From Thaumarchaeota archaeon SCGC AAA007-O23 (lineage in GTDB: Archaea; Thermoproteota; Nitrososphaeria; Nitrososphaerales; Nitrosopumilaceae), in NCBI GenBank assembly GCA_000402075.1, contig ARWO01000005.1, positions 1 through 64,000 of the forward strand: a stretch of 64,000 nucleotides of DNA, read 5' to 3'. Shown in pieces: positions 8,701 through 16,788 of the stretch (its first letter is position 1; the number at the start of each line of letters is the position of its first letter). The notes beneath the pieces were generated by a model. The model did not search any database. It was not told the origin of the DNA and saw only the letters and a list, made by a program, of their open reading frames with translations. Position numbers and translations under genes: made by a program.

Positions 8701-8869
8701 GGCAGTCGACCTTGACGAAAGCAAGGTCAAGAAAGTCTTTGAAGATAAGATCAAGGACCTGATTCAAGGTATTATGGCGGAGAAGTTTGATCCTACACCA
8801 AATAGCTTTAATTGCAAAGAAAGGTGCCAGTACCTTGACATCTGCGATGCGGGCAAGTCAGTAACGTGA
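5732..8869 (+). CDS. UvrD/Rep-like helicase fused to a RecB/Cas4-type nuclease, 1045 aa
   Basis: The N-terminal part is a superfamily 1A helicase: Walker A GPGTGKT (25-31), CVTFTEKA (motif Ia), DEFQDNN (243-249, Walker B), VVGDDNQ (motif III), and TMHKSKGKEYPVVFI later in the motor. The C-terminal ~240 residues are a PD-(D/E)XK nuclease with Asp in GKVDW and D940-F-K942 in VVDFKTGK. Cys813 plus Cys1028, Cys1032 and Cys1038 are arranged as in the iron-sulfur clusters of AddB and Cas4. Known relatives unwind and degrade double-stranded DNA ends in repair or defence. It is probably co-transcribed with the 351-aa gene 10 bp upstream; 44 bp downstream lies the ParB-like gene. Confidence 0.85.
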   Translation: MTTPPTKEQQDVIDHKDGPALVLAGPGTGKTHVVVERVKKLVEQNVDEDKILCVTFTEKATEEMQNRLADMGNMDTEVSTFHSFCKEVCEDHLLESGISTDSKLLKETSLQVWCMQNSDTFGIDPDVIGLGKDNAALFKGIVQAISNFKESLITSAEFQTWLDAKSDEINKMSEDERVNNAELIEYVRYHIEFNKVYAKYEKFQKDNGVYDFDDLIKNAIDLLKNNSLVLNSYTQKYKYILVDEFQDNNFGQYELVRLLGQNGNVMVVGDDNQLVMRFQGARQANFAEFKKQFANVQEYHLTENFRSTKEIIGFANLFLENIDDRIDKENKTSRTGEKVQIVRPDVENGQTEFIINTIRSMLGKEYVNKDGEKDKYGYGDFAILSRKRSDGRRFVNALKAYDVPSTFIGDYNIFDTAVISEVMLWIHIIHSPTTSGAYLYKLMTISGIDDLNITRINEAADAEVRYVETGQVDKVFEKMKNCDSLQITQKAEVKGIVKKIEDAIKEYGNSTVAEMASKIIYTDLSGLYKQCSIYDTTENRLNVMMLNKFYELALEFENLYPKKTFNEFQKYLGFMRYVEIDLKESASIADTVQVMTMHKSKGKEYPVVFITDIVQYLYPGKDAPRQFYVRNGITKNQVSLNFTPGTRANDDRRLLYVASTRAENLLHIMAPANYPPSDTVRKVSKYLTEIEYNDPSHSDIIKIVPYKYEGLFAPSASEMHERIKIDIQQQIFGAVNKMDIPIALNRIIELARVKYFQDHRKDDPSCSGFKPEDVLKVDLKDLNMRVLEGKPRPLFDHSKFHVSKSSLQTYDMCPYKFKLQDIQKTPSTKPTIPLDFGGSIHTMIDTLMKEDPKNIPTKENAMQKLKEKLIFRAFQSSNEEQYHMTRGEAIIENYLEWRKNNKNEILGTEIWIEFEFEGVTIKGKVDWLEKNANGEYEVVDFKTGKTAQSQTKVEEGLELYVYARGIEKKKAYGKLPVKASLYFIEADKQVAVDLDESKVKKVFEDKIKDLIQGIMAEKFDPTPNSFNCKERCQYLDICDAGKSVT

Positions 8870-8894
8870 TTACACATAAAACTTAAGTCAGGAA

Positions 8895-8912
8895 AGATCT
8901 TTTTTAAGATCT
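8895..8912 (+). promoter_or_regulatory. Inverted repeat directly before the ParB-like gene
   Basis: AGATCTT and AAGATCT flank four T residues and end one base before the ATG at 8914. In RNA this is a seven-pair hairpin; in DNA it is a dyad that could bind a regulator. It may act as a terminator-like element for the helicase gene or as an operator for the following four-gene block. No Shine-Dalgarno sequence is visible for 8914. Confidence 0.45.
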
Positions 8913-8913
8913 C

Positions 8914-10317
8914 ATGCCAGAAGACAGTTCAAATTCCGCACGAAAGCCTTGGACTTCAACGCACAAAGAAATCCTTGACAGAGAGAAAGAGAAAGCTGGG
9001 AATAAAGTGTGGGAATCTGAGGAACATCAAATACAAGAAAAACTCAAAGTGGCCGTTTATTCAGACACAGAAAAAATAAAACTCGACATATACAGAATTG
9101 ACATTGATACCCTTAGTTACAATTTTGAGAACGGGCGATTGTGGAAAGAAAAGAGAAAGGCATGCAAAAAGCACGGAATTCCTGATCCGCCGGGGCTTGA
9201 AGAGACCAATCCCGACCATCAAGACATTGTTCATGAGTTGCTGCTTACAACAGAAAGTTATTCCGATGAGAAAACGGAAGACTTGAAAAAAGATCTGAAG
9301 AAAAAAAAGCAAGAAGATCCTTGCTTGATAACTGAATTCGGCGTGATTTGGAATGGAAATCGCAGAGTGGCGTGTATGAAAGATCTGTACAAGGAAACGA
9401 CTGACGCGGACTGGAAAAGAGTTCTGGTTTGTTTTCTGCCCAATGGAATGACACTACCGAAATTAAGGAATCTGGAAAAAAGATATCAAGAAGACCCAGA
9501 AACAAAACAAGCTTATGGCAGAGTCAATCAAATGGGGCGTGCTCGAGATAAAATCGACGACTTTAGATTTGCATCTGGGAATTATCAGACTGCTACTGCG
9601 GATGAACAAAAAGAATTACTAGAAGTAGTTGGAGTGAAAGGCGAATTTGATACGTGGGGAAAACTTCTTGATGCAAAAACAACTGTCGATCTGATGGACT
9701 ACTACCTTAAATCCAGAGACGGCAAAACAACCGATGGAATTGGCGAAGTCACGGATGGGGATTACGAATCGATAGAAAAAGCGAAAGGCGAATCTGGAGT
9801 GACGTGGTTTGATGATTTGGGTAAGTTGTTACGTGCAGTGGTTGCACGTTACGAAGACACCATACATGGTCAAGATCCGGACCAAATGAGAGATGCGTAC
9901 AGAACTTCTTTGCTGAACAGATATGACGCTGGCGATAATGATCGTGAAGAACTCAGAAAACTGACAATCCTTATCAAGAAAGCAACAGGCACTGGTACGC
10001 CAGACGATACTACTCCCCAACTGGAAACACATGAACTCAATGATGAGATCATTCACGATTGGAAGAACCAATCAAGCCGTCCAGAAAACGAATTGATAAA
10101 TAATACTGAGTTGGGTGAAGGAACGCGAAATAACCTACAAAATTCTGTGAGGGCTGTCCAGCAGCATGGACAAGACCCAAAGAAAGTCCTCGCTAAAATC
10201 AAACGGCAAATTGCTGATATTAACAAAGATTTGGTTAATGCAAACGATGCTGAGCTGATAACAATCATCGAAGCATGCAGAAAAGAATTAGAAAAAATAG
10301 AAGCCAGAGCCAAATAG
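8914..10317 (+). CDS. ParB-like domain protein, 467 aa
   Basis: Residues around 145-157 read VIWNGNRRVACMKDL. This is the GNRR-type signature of ParB/Srx-like N-terminal domains, which bind or hydrolyse nucleotides. The region before it (YRIDIDTLSYNFENGRL) fits the first strand of that fold. The remaining ~300 residues are helical and unrecognised, ending in a probable coiled coil. In defence loci such proteins accompany helicases and nucleases. The SNF2-type gene starts 9 bp downstream, making this the first gene of a tight operon. The CTPase active site cannot be confirmed by eye. Confidence 0.6.
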   Translation: MPEDSSNSARKPWTSTHKEILDREKEKAGNKVWESEEHQIQEKLKVAVYSDTEKIKLDIYRIDIDTLSYNFENGRLWKEKRKACKKHGIPDPPGLEETNPDHQDIVHELLLTTESYSDEKTEDLKKDLKKKKQEDPCLITEFGVIWNGNRRVACMKDLYKETTDADWKRVLVCFLPNGMTLPKLRNLEKRYQEDPETKQAYGRVNQMGRARDKIDDFRFASGNYQTATADEQKELLEVVGVKGEFDTWGKLLDAKTTVDLMDYYLKSRDGKTTDGIGEVTDGDYESIEKAKGESGVTWFDDLGKLLRAVVARYEDTIHGQDPDQMRDAYRTSLLNRYDAGDNDREELRKLTILIKKATGTGTPDDTTPQLETHELNDEIIHDWKNQSSRPENELINNTELGEGTRNNLQNSVRAVQQHGQDPKKVLAKIKRQIADINKDLVNANDAELITIIEACRKELEKIEARAK

Positions 10318-10325
10318 AGGCCGTT

Positions 10326-12275
10326 ATGAACGAATTATCAACCGGCGGTAATCATCTAAATTTGACGCTGGAAAATACCCACAGATCTTTGCGGATGTTG
10401 GAGTTTTTGAAAAATATGGGTTTCAAGGAAACCGACGGAATTTTCTCAACTGCGAAAAGAGATGCGGACACCATCGAAAGGGTCAGGCGGTATTTTCAAT
10501 ACAACAATTTTGAGTTGAATTTGCTCCCTGAATGCCCGCAAATTCTGCAAGATAGCGCCAATGCTGAGCGGAACAGGGAAAATTTGTTCCAGGAAGCGCG
10601 TGCAATAAAAGAAAGAAACGATGCGGATTTCCAAAATATCAGAATTCCAGAATTTTTGCCAGAGTTGGAACTGTACCCTTTTCAAATAAAACCGGTTCTG
10701 CATGGACTGAAGTTAGGCAATTCGGCAAATTTTTCGGTTCCCGGCAGCGGAAAAACATGGATGTCTTACGCAACGTATTTTTGCTTAAAGGCTGAAGGGC
10801 ATGTCAACAAACTGCTTGTAATTTGCCCGCAGGCTGGAATGCAAGTGTGGGAAGAGGAATACCGTCACATCACCGGCAGAGACCCGGCAGAAAGGATTCA
10901 CAGAATCACGTCTGACGATCGCGATCGTGGAAGAATTCCTACCTTGCCGGACAGATTTGAAATTATATTAATCAATTATGAAAAAATTGGGCAGGTTCAG
11001 GAACATGGAGCGGTGGAAGATATGCGGTATACGCAAGCTCTGATAAGAATGCTTGATCAAGAAAATCATAATTTTTATTTGATTGCGGACGAATCGCATA
11101 AAATCAAAGATCCTCAGTCAAACCGTGGCATCGCCGCAAGGATGCTATCTCCATCTGCAGCAAGAAGATTGATCCTGACGGGAACTCCAATGCCAAATTA
11201 CCATCAGGGTTTGTGGAACCAGTTCGAATTTTTGTATCCGAACCAAAATCTTTTGGGTAGTTACGAATCGTTCGCTGCAGGATTGGTGGACAATCCATTT
11301 AACCAACAGCGTGCGATAGACGAACTTGATCCGCTTTTTACAAGAATCACAAAAAATCAATTGGGTTTGCCTCCAATAGATACGGTTTACCTTGATTGCC
11401 CAATGACGGAATTCCAAACGGAAATTTACGAAACCATCGCATGGGCTATTGCACAAGACGCAAACAATCGAGACAGGTTCCAGGCTTATCAGGATTATGA
11501 ACGGAACGTTATGTATTGGATAATGGCCTCAACCGATCCCTCTCTTTTGGGCGAAAACAACCAATTTTCAGACGCATTGATAGATCTTGAGGGGGTTCCG
11601 CTTCAAGATAGAATTCGCAGATACGCAGAAGGAGAGTTGTCGGGAAAATTAAGTGCGTTGCAAGTATTTTTGCGGGACATTGTCAGACGAGAAGATAAAA
11701 TCATTATCTGGTGCAATTTTCGCGGAACGCTAGTGAAAGTTCAAGAAATGATAGAGCGTGATTTTGGCGTACAAGTCAGAAAAATTGACGGCTCGGTAGA
11801 CAAGGACGATGACGTTAACCCGTTGGAAAACAAGGAAAAGAATCTGCGAGACTTTAGAGACGAAGACGACGTGAACGTCCTGATAGCAAATCCCGCGTCA
11901 CTCGCGGAATCAATTTCTCTCCACGAAGTTTGCCATCATGCAATCTATGTGGATAGAACATATGTTGCGACAAATTGGATCCAAAGCAAAGAAAGAATTC
12001 ATAGAGTGGGAATGCCGGATGTTAGAACAAAATACACCGTTCTGATGAGCAAGTATGGTCCTGATGACCAGCGTCTCACCGTTGATGATTTAATTGAAGA
12101 AAGCTTAACGGACAAAGAAAGACGAATGAACGATTTTTTGGATGATCCAGGATTGAACCCTAATGCGATGGAATTAAACTATGACAGAATAAATGATCCG
12201 AACGATGTGGACAGAGATTACAGAAGAGTGATAGAATTTTTAAGGGGAAAATTCTCAAATGACCAAAATAATTAA
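10326..12275 (+). CDS. SNF2/DEAD-like helicase-type ATPase, 649 aa
   Basis: Superfamily 2 motifs are clear: FSVPGSGKTWMS (Walker A, about 136-147), the DESH box in LIADESHKIK (Asp255-His258), LTGTPMPN (motif III), then helicase lobe 2 with IIWCNFRGTL, NPASLAESISLHEV and QSKERIHRVGM (motif VI). The order fits SNF2-type double-stranded DNA translocases. I take the ATG at 10326 with GAGG seven bases upstream; an earlier in-frame ATG would overlap the ParB-like gene. The 3' end overlaps the DUF3883-like gene by 17 nt. It probably supplies ATP-driven movement on DNA for the operon. Confidence 0.8.
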   Translation: MNELSTGGNHLNLTLENTHRSLRMLEFLKNMGFKETDGIFSTAKRDADTIERVRRYFQYNNFELNLLPECPQILQDSANAERNRENLFQEARAIKERNDADFQNIRIPEFLPELELYPFQIKPVLHGLKLGNSANFSVPGSGKTWMSYATYFCLKAEGHVNKLLVICPQAGMQVWEEEYRHITGRDPAERIHRITSDDRDRGRIPTLPDRFEIILINYEKIGQVQEHGAVEDMRYTQALIRMLDQENHNFYLIADESHKIKDPQSNRGIAARMLSPSAARRLILTGTPMPNYHQGLWNQFEFLYPNQNLLGSYESFAAGLVDNPFNQQRAIDELDPLFTRITKNQLGLPPIDTVYLDCPMTEFQTEIYETIAWAIAQDANNRDRFQAYQDYERNVMYWIMASTDPSLLGENNQFSDALIDLEGVPLQDRIRRYAEGELSGKLSALQVFLRDIVRREDKIIIWCNFRGTLVKVQEMIERDFGVQVRKIDGSVDKDDDVNPLENKEKNLRDFRDEDDVNVLIANPASLAESISLHEVCHHAIYVDRTYVATNWIQSKERIHRVGMPDVRTKYTVLMSKYGPDDQRLTVDDLIEESLTDKERRMNDFLDDPGLNPNAMELNYDRINDPNDVDRDYRRVIEFLRGKFSNDQNN

Positions 12276-13272
12276 TTTTTGCAAAATCGTTTGCACGATA
12301 AAAGACTATGGCGGTGCAAATTCCAGAGTTCCAGAAAATGATTTTTTCGGAGAGATAATCAAAGGTCAGCTTCAAGGGGAAGGCTCGCCCACGAAATCAG
12401 CCTACAGAAATCACGTAGAGATGTGCAAGGAATTGGGATTGGTCAGGAAAGAAAACGGGGATTTAGTTTTGGCCGAACTCGGTTTGGAATATTATGATGC
12501 CATTCCGTCAACAGAAAATGGCAAAAAATTTGTTGATCGAAAAACCGATGAACTGAAAGGAAAATTAATTGAAATTGTTATTGCCAAATCTGAATTGATA
12601 CAAAGAGAAATCGGAAAAGGAACAATTGACGAATACGTAGATAACGGAGAGACCAGATTTTTAATTTCAGACCAAGGCATTGAAAAAATAGACAAAAATT
12701 TTTTGGGCTTGTTGACTGATTTAGGATTAATCACAATCAGAAATAACGAACGTGAAATTGACGGAAAAGTCGCCGGCAGAAGCCCATCGATACGCCATAC
12801 GCGGCAGACAGAGGAAGAACTGTGGAGTGTTTTAAACAAACAAAGAGAAAACGGAAGAGAAGCGGAGATACAAACCGTGGCGTACGAAAAGAAGAGATTA
12901 ATGGATTTGGGGGTCAAACAGGATATCAGGGATAGAGTGGAAAGGGTAAGCAAACACAACACTCGTGCGGGGTTTGACGTGGTTTCATTCAATGGGAAAA
13001 ACATCAGTGCGAAATATGATCGATTTATCGAAGTAAAAGCGACCACCGCAAATTATCCAATTTTCTATTGGTCTGAAAACGAAAGAGCAGTCGCAAAAGA
13101 AAAAGGAGACGAATATTTTATTTACATTTACATCAATTTTGGCACAGAAGCTCAACGCCTTGTCACGCCAATTCAAAATCCATATCGGGAAATTGTGGAA
13201 AAAAACTATGAACACGTGCGCCCAATCACCACATGGAGGATTGTATGGAATGAAAAAATTTGGAAAAACTAG
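12259..13272 (+). CDS. DUF3883-like protein, 337 aa
   Basis: The C-terminal ~110 residues match the pattern of DUF3883 domains: RAGFDVVSFNGK, then RFIEVKATT (Glu258-x-Lys260), then FYWSENERAVAKEKGDEYF and an IYIYI strand. This fold resembles restriction endonucleases and often accompanies helicases in defence operons. The N-terminal part looks like winged-helix modules (EMCKELGLVRKENGDLVLAE). It overlaps the ATPase gene upstream by 17 nt and the nuclease-like gene downstream by 23 nt. A role in target recognition or cleavage is inferred. Confidence 0.65.
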   Translation: MTKIINFCKIVCTIKDYGGANSRVPENDFFGEIIKGQLQGEGSPTKSAYRNHVEMCKELGLVRKENGDLVLAELGLEYYDAIPSTENGKKFVDRKTDELKGKLIEIVIAKSELIQREIGKGTIDEYVDNGETRFLISDQGIEKIDKNFLGLLTDLGLITIRNNEREIDGKVAGRSPSIRHTRQTEEELWSVLNKQRENGREAEIQTVAYEKKRLMDLGVKQDIRDRVERVSKHNTRAGFDVVSFNGKNISAKYDRFIEVKATTANYPIFYWSENERAVAKEKGDEYFIYIYINFGTEAQRLVTPIQNPYREIVEKNYEHVRPITTWRIVWNEKIWKN

Positions 13273-13876
13273 GCCGCGTTCGTCATTCCATGAATCTTCA
13301 AAATTTTTGAAGATTTGGAAAAAAAACAAATTTCCCAAAAAAAATGATTTTTCTGGTTGGGAAAAACAAATATTAAAAAAACTACGCGATTCAGGAATTT
13401 CGATTGAAACAAAATTTAGAAACTTTCCCTTGAATGTTGAAAACGAAAAATTCGAATACGTCCCGGATTTTCTGATGAAGGGTTTTGAATACAAAGGCAG
13501 GGAAGTTTTGGTCGAGGCACACGAGAAAATTTCAGAGGAAGACGTAAAAAAATACAGAAAATTTCGTTCTGTGTTTGGCTCAACGTATTATTTGATTATG
13601 ATTGTAACTGATGGGGAATTACGAATGTGGAATGAATACGATCAGGGTGTGCAGGGATTTTTCAATGAAATTTGGGCCGTGGGTGATATTGAATTTTTAA
13701 CAGAACATCTAAGAAAAATGAAAAAGGATTATGAAGAAAAAATAAATTCCTTACCACAGAATGCGTTATGCCCCAAGTGCGGAAAAAAAGCGGCGGGGTA
13801 TAAAGAGATTGTAAAACTGTTTGGTTATCGTGGCAAAATAGTGCAATCATTTTGTAGGAAGTGTAGAAGCAAGTGA
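13250..13876 (+). CDS. PD-(D/E)XK-like protein with C-terminal zinc ribbon, 208 aa
   Basis: The core has YVPDFLM (Asp73) followed by a strand VLVEAHEK (Glu89, with His91 where Lys is usual). This is a variant of the PD-(D/E)XK active site seen in other small archaeal nuclease-like proteins. The C-terminus carries CPKC (174-177) and CRKC, a zinc ribbon. The ATG at 13250 is preceded by GGAGGA and lies inside the end of the previous gene. It is the last gene of the four-gene block and may be the effector nuclease. Confidence 0.6.
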   Translation: MKKFGKTRPRSSFHESSKFLKIWKKNKFPKKNDFSGWEKQILKKLRDSGISIETKFRNFPLNVENEKFEYVPDFLMKGFEYKGREVLVEAHEKISEEDVKKYRKFRSVFGSTYYLIMIVTDGELRMWNEYDQGVQGFFNEIWAVGDIEFLTEHLRKMKKDYEEKINSLPQNALCPKCGKKAAGYKEIVKLFGYRGKIVQSFCRKCRSK

Positions 13877-13904
13877 GTTTAGAAATAAAGTCCCTGCCAA
13901 GAAA

Positions 13905-14120
13905 TTACTGAAAATTATCAGTTATAGAATACGTGGCCTTTGAGACCAGATCCACCTTATTTGCCTGCTTTAGACCATAAATTGCGCTTCGAATCCTGTG
14001 TTTTAGGGTGGTTCCCCCCAATGATACCTCCGAGTTTGAGGATAAAGCATCGTACAGCTGTGCCAATGTCCTAGTTTTGTTTTGTGCAAATTCGTCTTTT
14101 ACAAGCTTTGCAAAGGTCAT
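13905..14120 (-). CDS. Small winged-helix-like protein, 71 aa
   Basis: The sequence from MTFAKLVKDEF through LYDALSSNS, RIRSAIYGLKQANKV and VSKATYSI has the helix-helix-helix-wing spacing of HARE-type winged helices, common beside restriction-modification genes. I take the second ATG (14120). It is divergent from the adenine methylase that starts 63 bp away and may regulate it. The family assignment is tentative. Confidence 0.5.
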   Translation of the reverse strand: MTFAKLVKDEFAQNKTRTLAQLYDALSSNSEVSLGGTTLKHRIRSAIYGLKQANKVDLVSKATYSITDNFQ

Positions 14121-14183
14121 ACAAAAAAACAAATGACTACTAAAATATAATCATATCATAAAGTTGCTGAAAGGGAATTGGTC

Positions 14184-15014
14184 ATGAAAACACGATCGCC
14201 GTTGAGATATCCAGGTGGAAAATCGCGAGCAGTTTCAAAAATTGTAGAGAAGTACATAATTTCAAACATACCAGAAAGTAAGAAAGTTTGTTCGCCATTT
14301 TTTGGAGGCGGTTCCATTGAGATTAACCTTGCCAAGCGAGGATTCCGTGTTTATGGATATGACGCATTCCCACCACTAGTTAATTTTTGGCAGGTTTTGC
14401 TGAAAAACCCAAAGAGACTTGCAAATGCTACTGAGAAAGAACTTAGAGTTAGCAAGAAAAGATTTGATAAGATTCAGGAGAATTTTAGAAACAAATCTGG
14501 AAAATATCGTCAACAAATGAAAAACGCGACAATATTCTACCTACTAAACAGAACTTCGTACTCTGGAACTACACTTTCAGGTGGGATGGCAACTGACCTA
14601 GATAAAAAAAACTGGTGGAAACGTAGGAATCCTAGGTTTAACAAGAACTCTATAGAACGCTTGAGGAATTTTTCTGTGAAAAATTTGACTGTAAATAGGC
14701 TTGATTTTAGAAAGTCTATCTTAAAACACAAAGATGCATTTGTCTACGCGGATCCGCCATACTACATTGGGAAAAAAAATCTGTATGGAGACCAAGGCGA
14801 CATGCAGTTCAAGCAGAAAGATCATGAAGACCTTGCAAAAATACTGAAAAAGAGAAAGCGCTGGGTTCTTTCCTACAATAATACTCCGGAAGTTAGAAAG
14901 TTATACCGTGGGTTTAGGATTAGAAAACTAAGCTGGTCATATGGAATGAGTGATGTAAAATCACGCAAGGAAAAACATTCTAATGAAATTTTGATTCTTA
15001 GTAAGGATATCTAA
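14184..15014 (+). CDS. D12-class N6-adenine DNA methyltransferase, 276 aa
   Basis: The gene shows the Dam-type motifs in order: LRYPGGKSRAV near the N-terminus (SAM binding, motif X), SPFFGGGSIEINLA (motif I), YGYDAFPPLVNFW, and YADPPYYIG (DPPY, Asp190-Tyr193, catalytic motif IV). It transfers methyl from SAM to adenine N6 in a specific DNA site. The ATG at 14184 is preferred over an in-frame TTG two codons upstream. It faces the probable restriction enzyme at 15044-16149, forming a likely type II restriction-modification pair. The recognition site cannot be read from sequence. Confidence 0.85.
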   Translation: MKTRSPLRYPGGKSRAVSKIVEKYIISNIPESKKVCSPFFGGGSIEINLAKRGFRVYGYDAFPPLVNFWQVLLKNPKRLANATEKELRVSKKRFDKIQENFRNKSGKYRQQMKNATIFYLLNRTSYSGTTLSGGMATDLDKKNWWKRRNPRFNKNSIERLRNFSVKNLTVNRLDFRKSILKHKDAFVYADPPYYIGKKNLYGDQGDMQFKQKDHEDLAKILKKRKRWVLSYNNTPEVRKLYRGFRIRKLSWSYGMSDVKSRKEKHSNEILILSKDI

Positions 15015-15043
15015 CTCATTTCCTATCTTTCATTCTATGATAT

Positions 15044-16149
15044 TCATAGATCTTTCAAAATTTTGTCCAAAGTGTTGTCGAACTTTGGTTGTTTCTTTGC
15101 CTTGGTATAAGCAATATATTCAATTCCAAGTTTGTCCAAGACCTTTTTGAATTCTGGTATTTTTGGTTTTGGAAAAACTGCAACCAATTTTGTATTTTTG
15201 GGAAGATTAAATTTTAATGAATAATAAAAAAGCTGTCCAATCGCTTCATACCTGCTGTAACCATCCAAGTCAGTTTTTACTTCCATTAACGATTTTTTTG
15301 ATTTTCCATGTATTACCAAATCCATTTGTGTGTTGTTCGTAACCAAGTATCCTTGTTTTTCACAAATTTCTTTGATATGATTTACAACCACTCCATGATA
15401 ATTATCAGCCTTAATCCTATCTTTTACAGAATAAGATCTCCTTGATCCCATATGTTCTGGGTTGAACTTGTCGGTGTTTTTCTGTCTTGGTAGTTTTGGT
15501 TTTTTTGGATTTTTCCTGATGGTGCTGAATCCTTTATTTTATGAACAGCTTTTACAAAAAAGCCTATGTTATCTATGAGGTTTGGGTCATTAATATCAGA
15601 AATAATAACAACATCTTTTTCTCCACGACTGCCAGACACTTTATGCCATTTTTTTGTTCCAGGAAAATTATCTACAAATATAGTTTTCCCGATTCCTTTT
15701 CTTCCACCTCCAATCATTCCTGTATGAGCTATGTAGATTTCATCATCAGAATCTTTAACAAAAACTCCTCCAGTCCATCCAGTTCCCTGTCTGTTTCCAG
15801 AGACAGGTATGTTGATTTGCACTGTCATTCCGTTTAGATTACCCCAGTTTGGTTCGCCGGGTCCAGTTCCATATTTGTCAATATTGGACTCCAGGAAGCG
15901 GAATGCGTTCCACCAGCGTGGTGTTGGTGATCTAATTCCTAGCGGTTTGCCTGACTTCGGATATGCCCACCAGAATTCGTTATCTTTGAACCAGTAGGCA
16001 GACAGTTTTTCCGGGACTTTTCCGCCTTGGTGTCCAGCAAAAAGTTCACCATGTTTTGTAGCTTTCTTTTTCATGTTTTTGACAAACGTTAGCTGAGTCC
16101 GTTTAATCTCTTTTTTATTTTCTATTACTGTAAAATCTGGTTTTGTCAT
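15044..16149 (-). CDS. Probable restriction endonuclease, split by a one-base frameshift (about 368 aa)
   Basis: Two frames together look like one protein. The first (15424-16149) has FWWAYPKSGKPLGIR and TGMIGGGRKGIGK, which I cannot assign. The second (15044-15451) is a PD-(D/E)XK domain with MDLVIHGKSKKSLMEVKTD (Asp...ExK). Adding one base in the T5 run at 15510-15514 joins them in frame through a Lys/Pro-rich linker and gives a total length divisible by three. Facing an adenine methylase, it is the likely cognate nuclease. The break may be real or a homopolymer error. If it is real, the nuclease domain could still start at the ATG at 15451. Confidence 0.6.
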
Positions 16150-16222
16150 TAAGAATACTACGTGTTGTCATTAATCCGTTTTACTATGATAGACTAATAA
16201 TTTAGAACAAGTGAAAGATATC

Positions 16223-16723
16223 ATGGCTCAATTCCTATATTTTGGGTATGGATCAAACATGCTTACTAAAAAATTAAAGTCTCGATGTCCTAGTGCTGTT
16301 AAGATTGACGTATGCAGAACGAAAGAATACACTCTGAAATTTCACAAAGTTAGTAGTGACGATTCAGGTAAGGGCGACATGGCAAAAGCAGAATCCGAAA
16401 CTGATGAACTTTATGGCGTTGCGTTCAGTATTGATAAATCAGAGGAATCCAATTTGGATGGAGCTGAGGGATATGGACATGGATATGAAAAGAAGGAAAT
16501 TGATGTGGAAGGAATAACCAAGGGACCGTTACGGGTTTGGACATACTATGCTACTAATATCAACCCAGAATTGAAACCTTACCACTGGTACAAAAGACAG
16601 ACAGTTGAGGGTGCAAGGGAAAATGGCCTGCCAGAAGATTACATAAAAAAAATTGAAGCTTTTGAATCAATCCAAGATACAGATGAAAAAAGAAGAACTA
16701 AAAACGAAAAATATCTATCCTAA
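16223..16723 (+). CDS. Gamma-glutamylcyclotransferase-like protein, 166 aa
   Basis: FLYFGYGSNML near the N-terminus is the YGSN substrate-binding loop of the AIG2/GGCT family. LDGAEGYGHGYEK contains the expected catalytic Glu. The family releases 5-oxoproline from gamma-glutamyl compounds or handles related gamma-glutamylamines. The length fits the family. The start is the ATG at 16223; a GTG 12 bases upstream is less likely. It lies alone within the island, so its physiological substrate is unclear. Confidence 0.75.
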   Translation: MAQFLYFGYGSNMLTKKLKSRCPSAVKIDVCRTKEYTLKFHKVSSDDSGKGDMAKAESETDELYGVAFSIDKSEESNLDGAEGYGHGYEKKEIDVEGITKGPLRVWTYYATNINPELKPYHWYKRQTVEGARENGLPEDYIKKIEAFESIQDTDEKRRTKNEKYLS

Positions 16724-16733
16724 TTCAGTAGCA

Positions 16734-16752
16734 ATAGTATCAACAGTATCAA
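16734..16752 (+). promoter_or_regulatory. Direct-repeat motif shared with the CARF regulator promoter
   Basis: The stretch ATAGTATCAACAGTATCAA has two copies of AGTATCAA spaced 9 bp apart. Nearly the same sequence lies at 18705-18723, directly upstream of the CARF-domain regulator. Here it stands about 40 bp before the ATG of the coiled-coil gene at 16789, upstream of an AT-rich box (TTAATTAAAATTTTAA). It is a plausible binding site for that regulator. Confidence 0.45.
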
Positions 16753-16788
16753 CGAGTTTCTTAATTAAAATTTTAACGTAGTAAAAGT

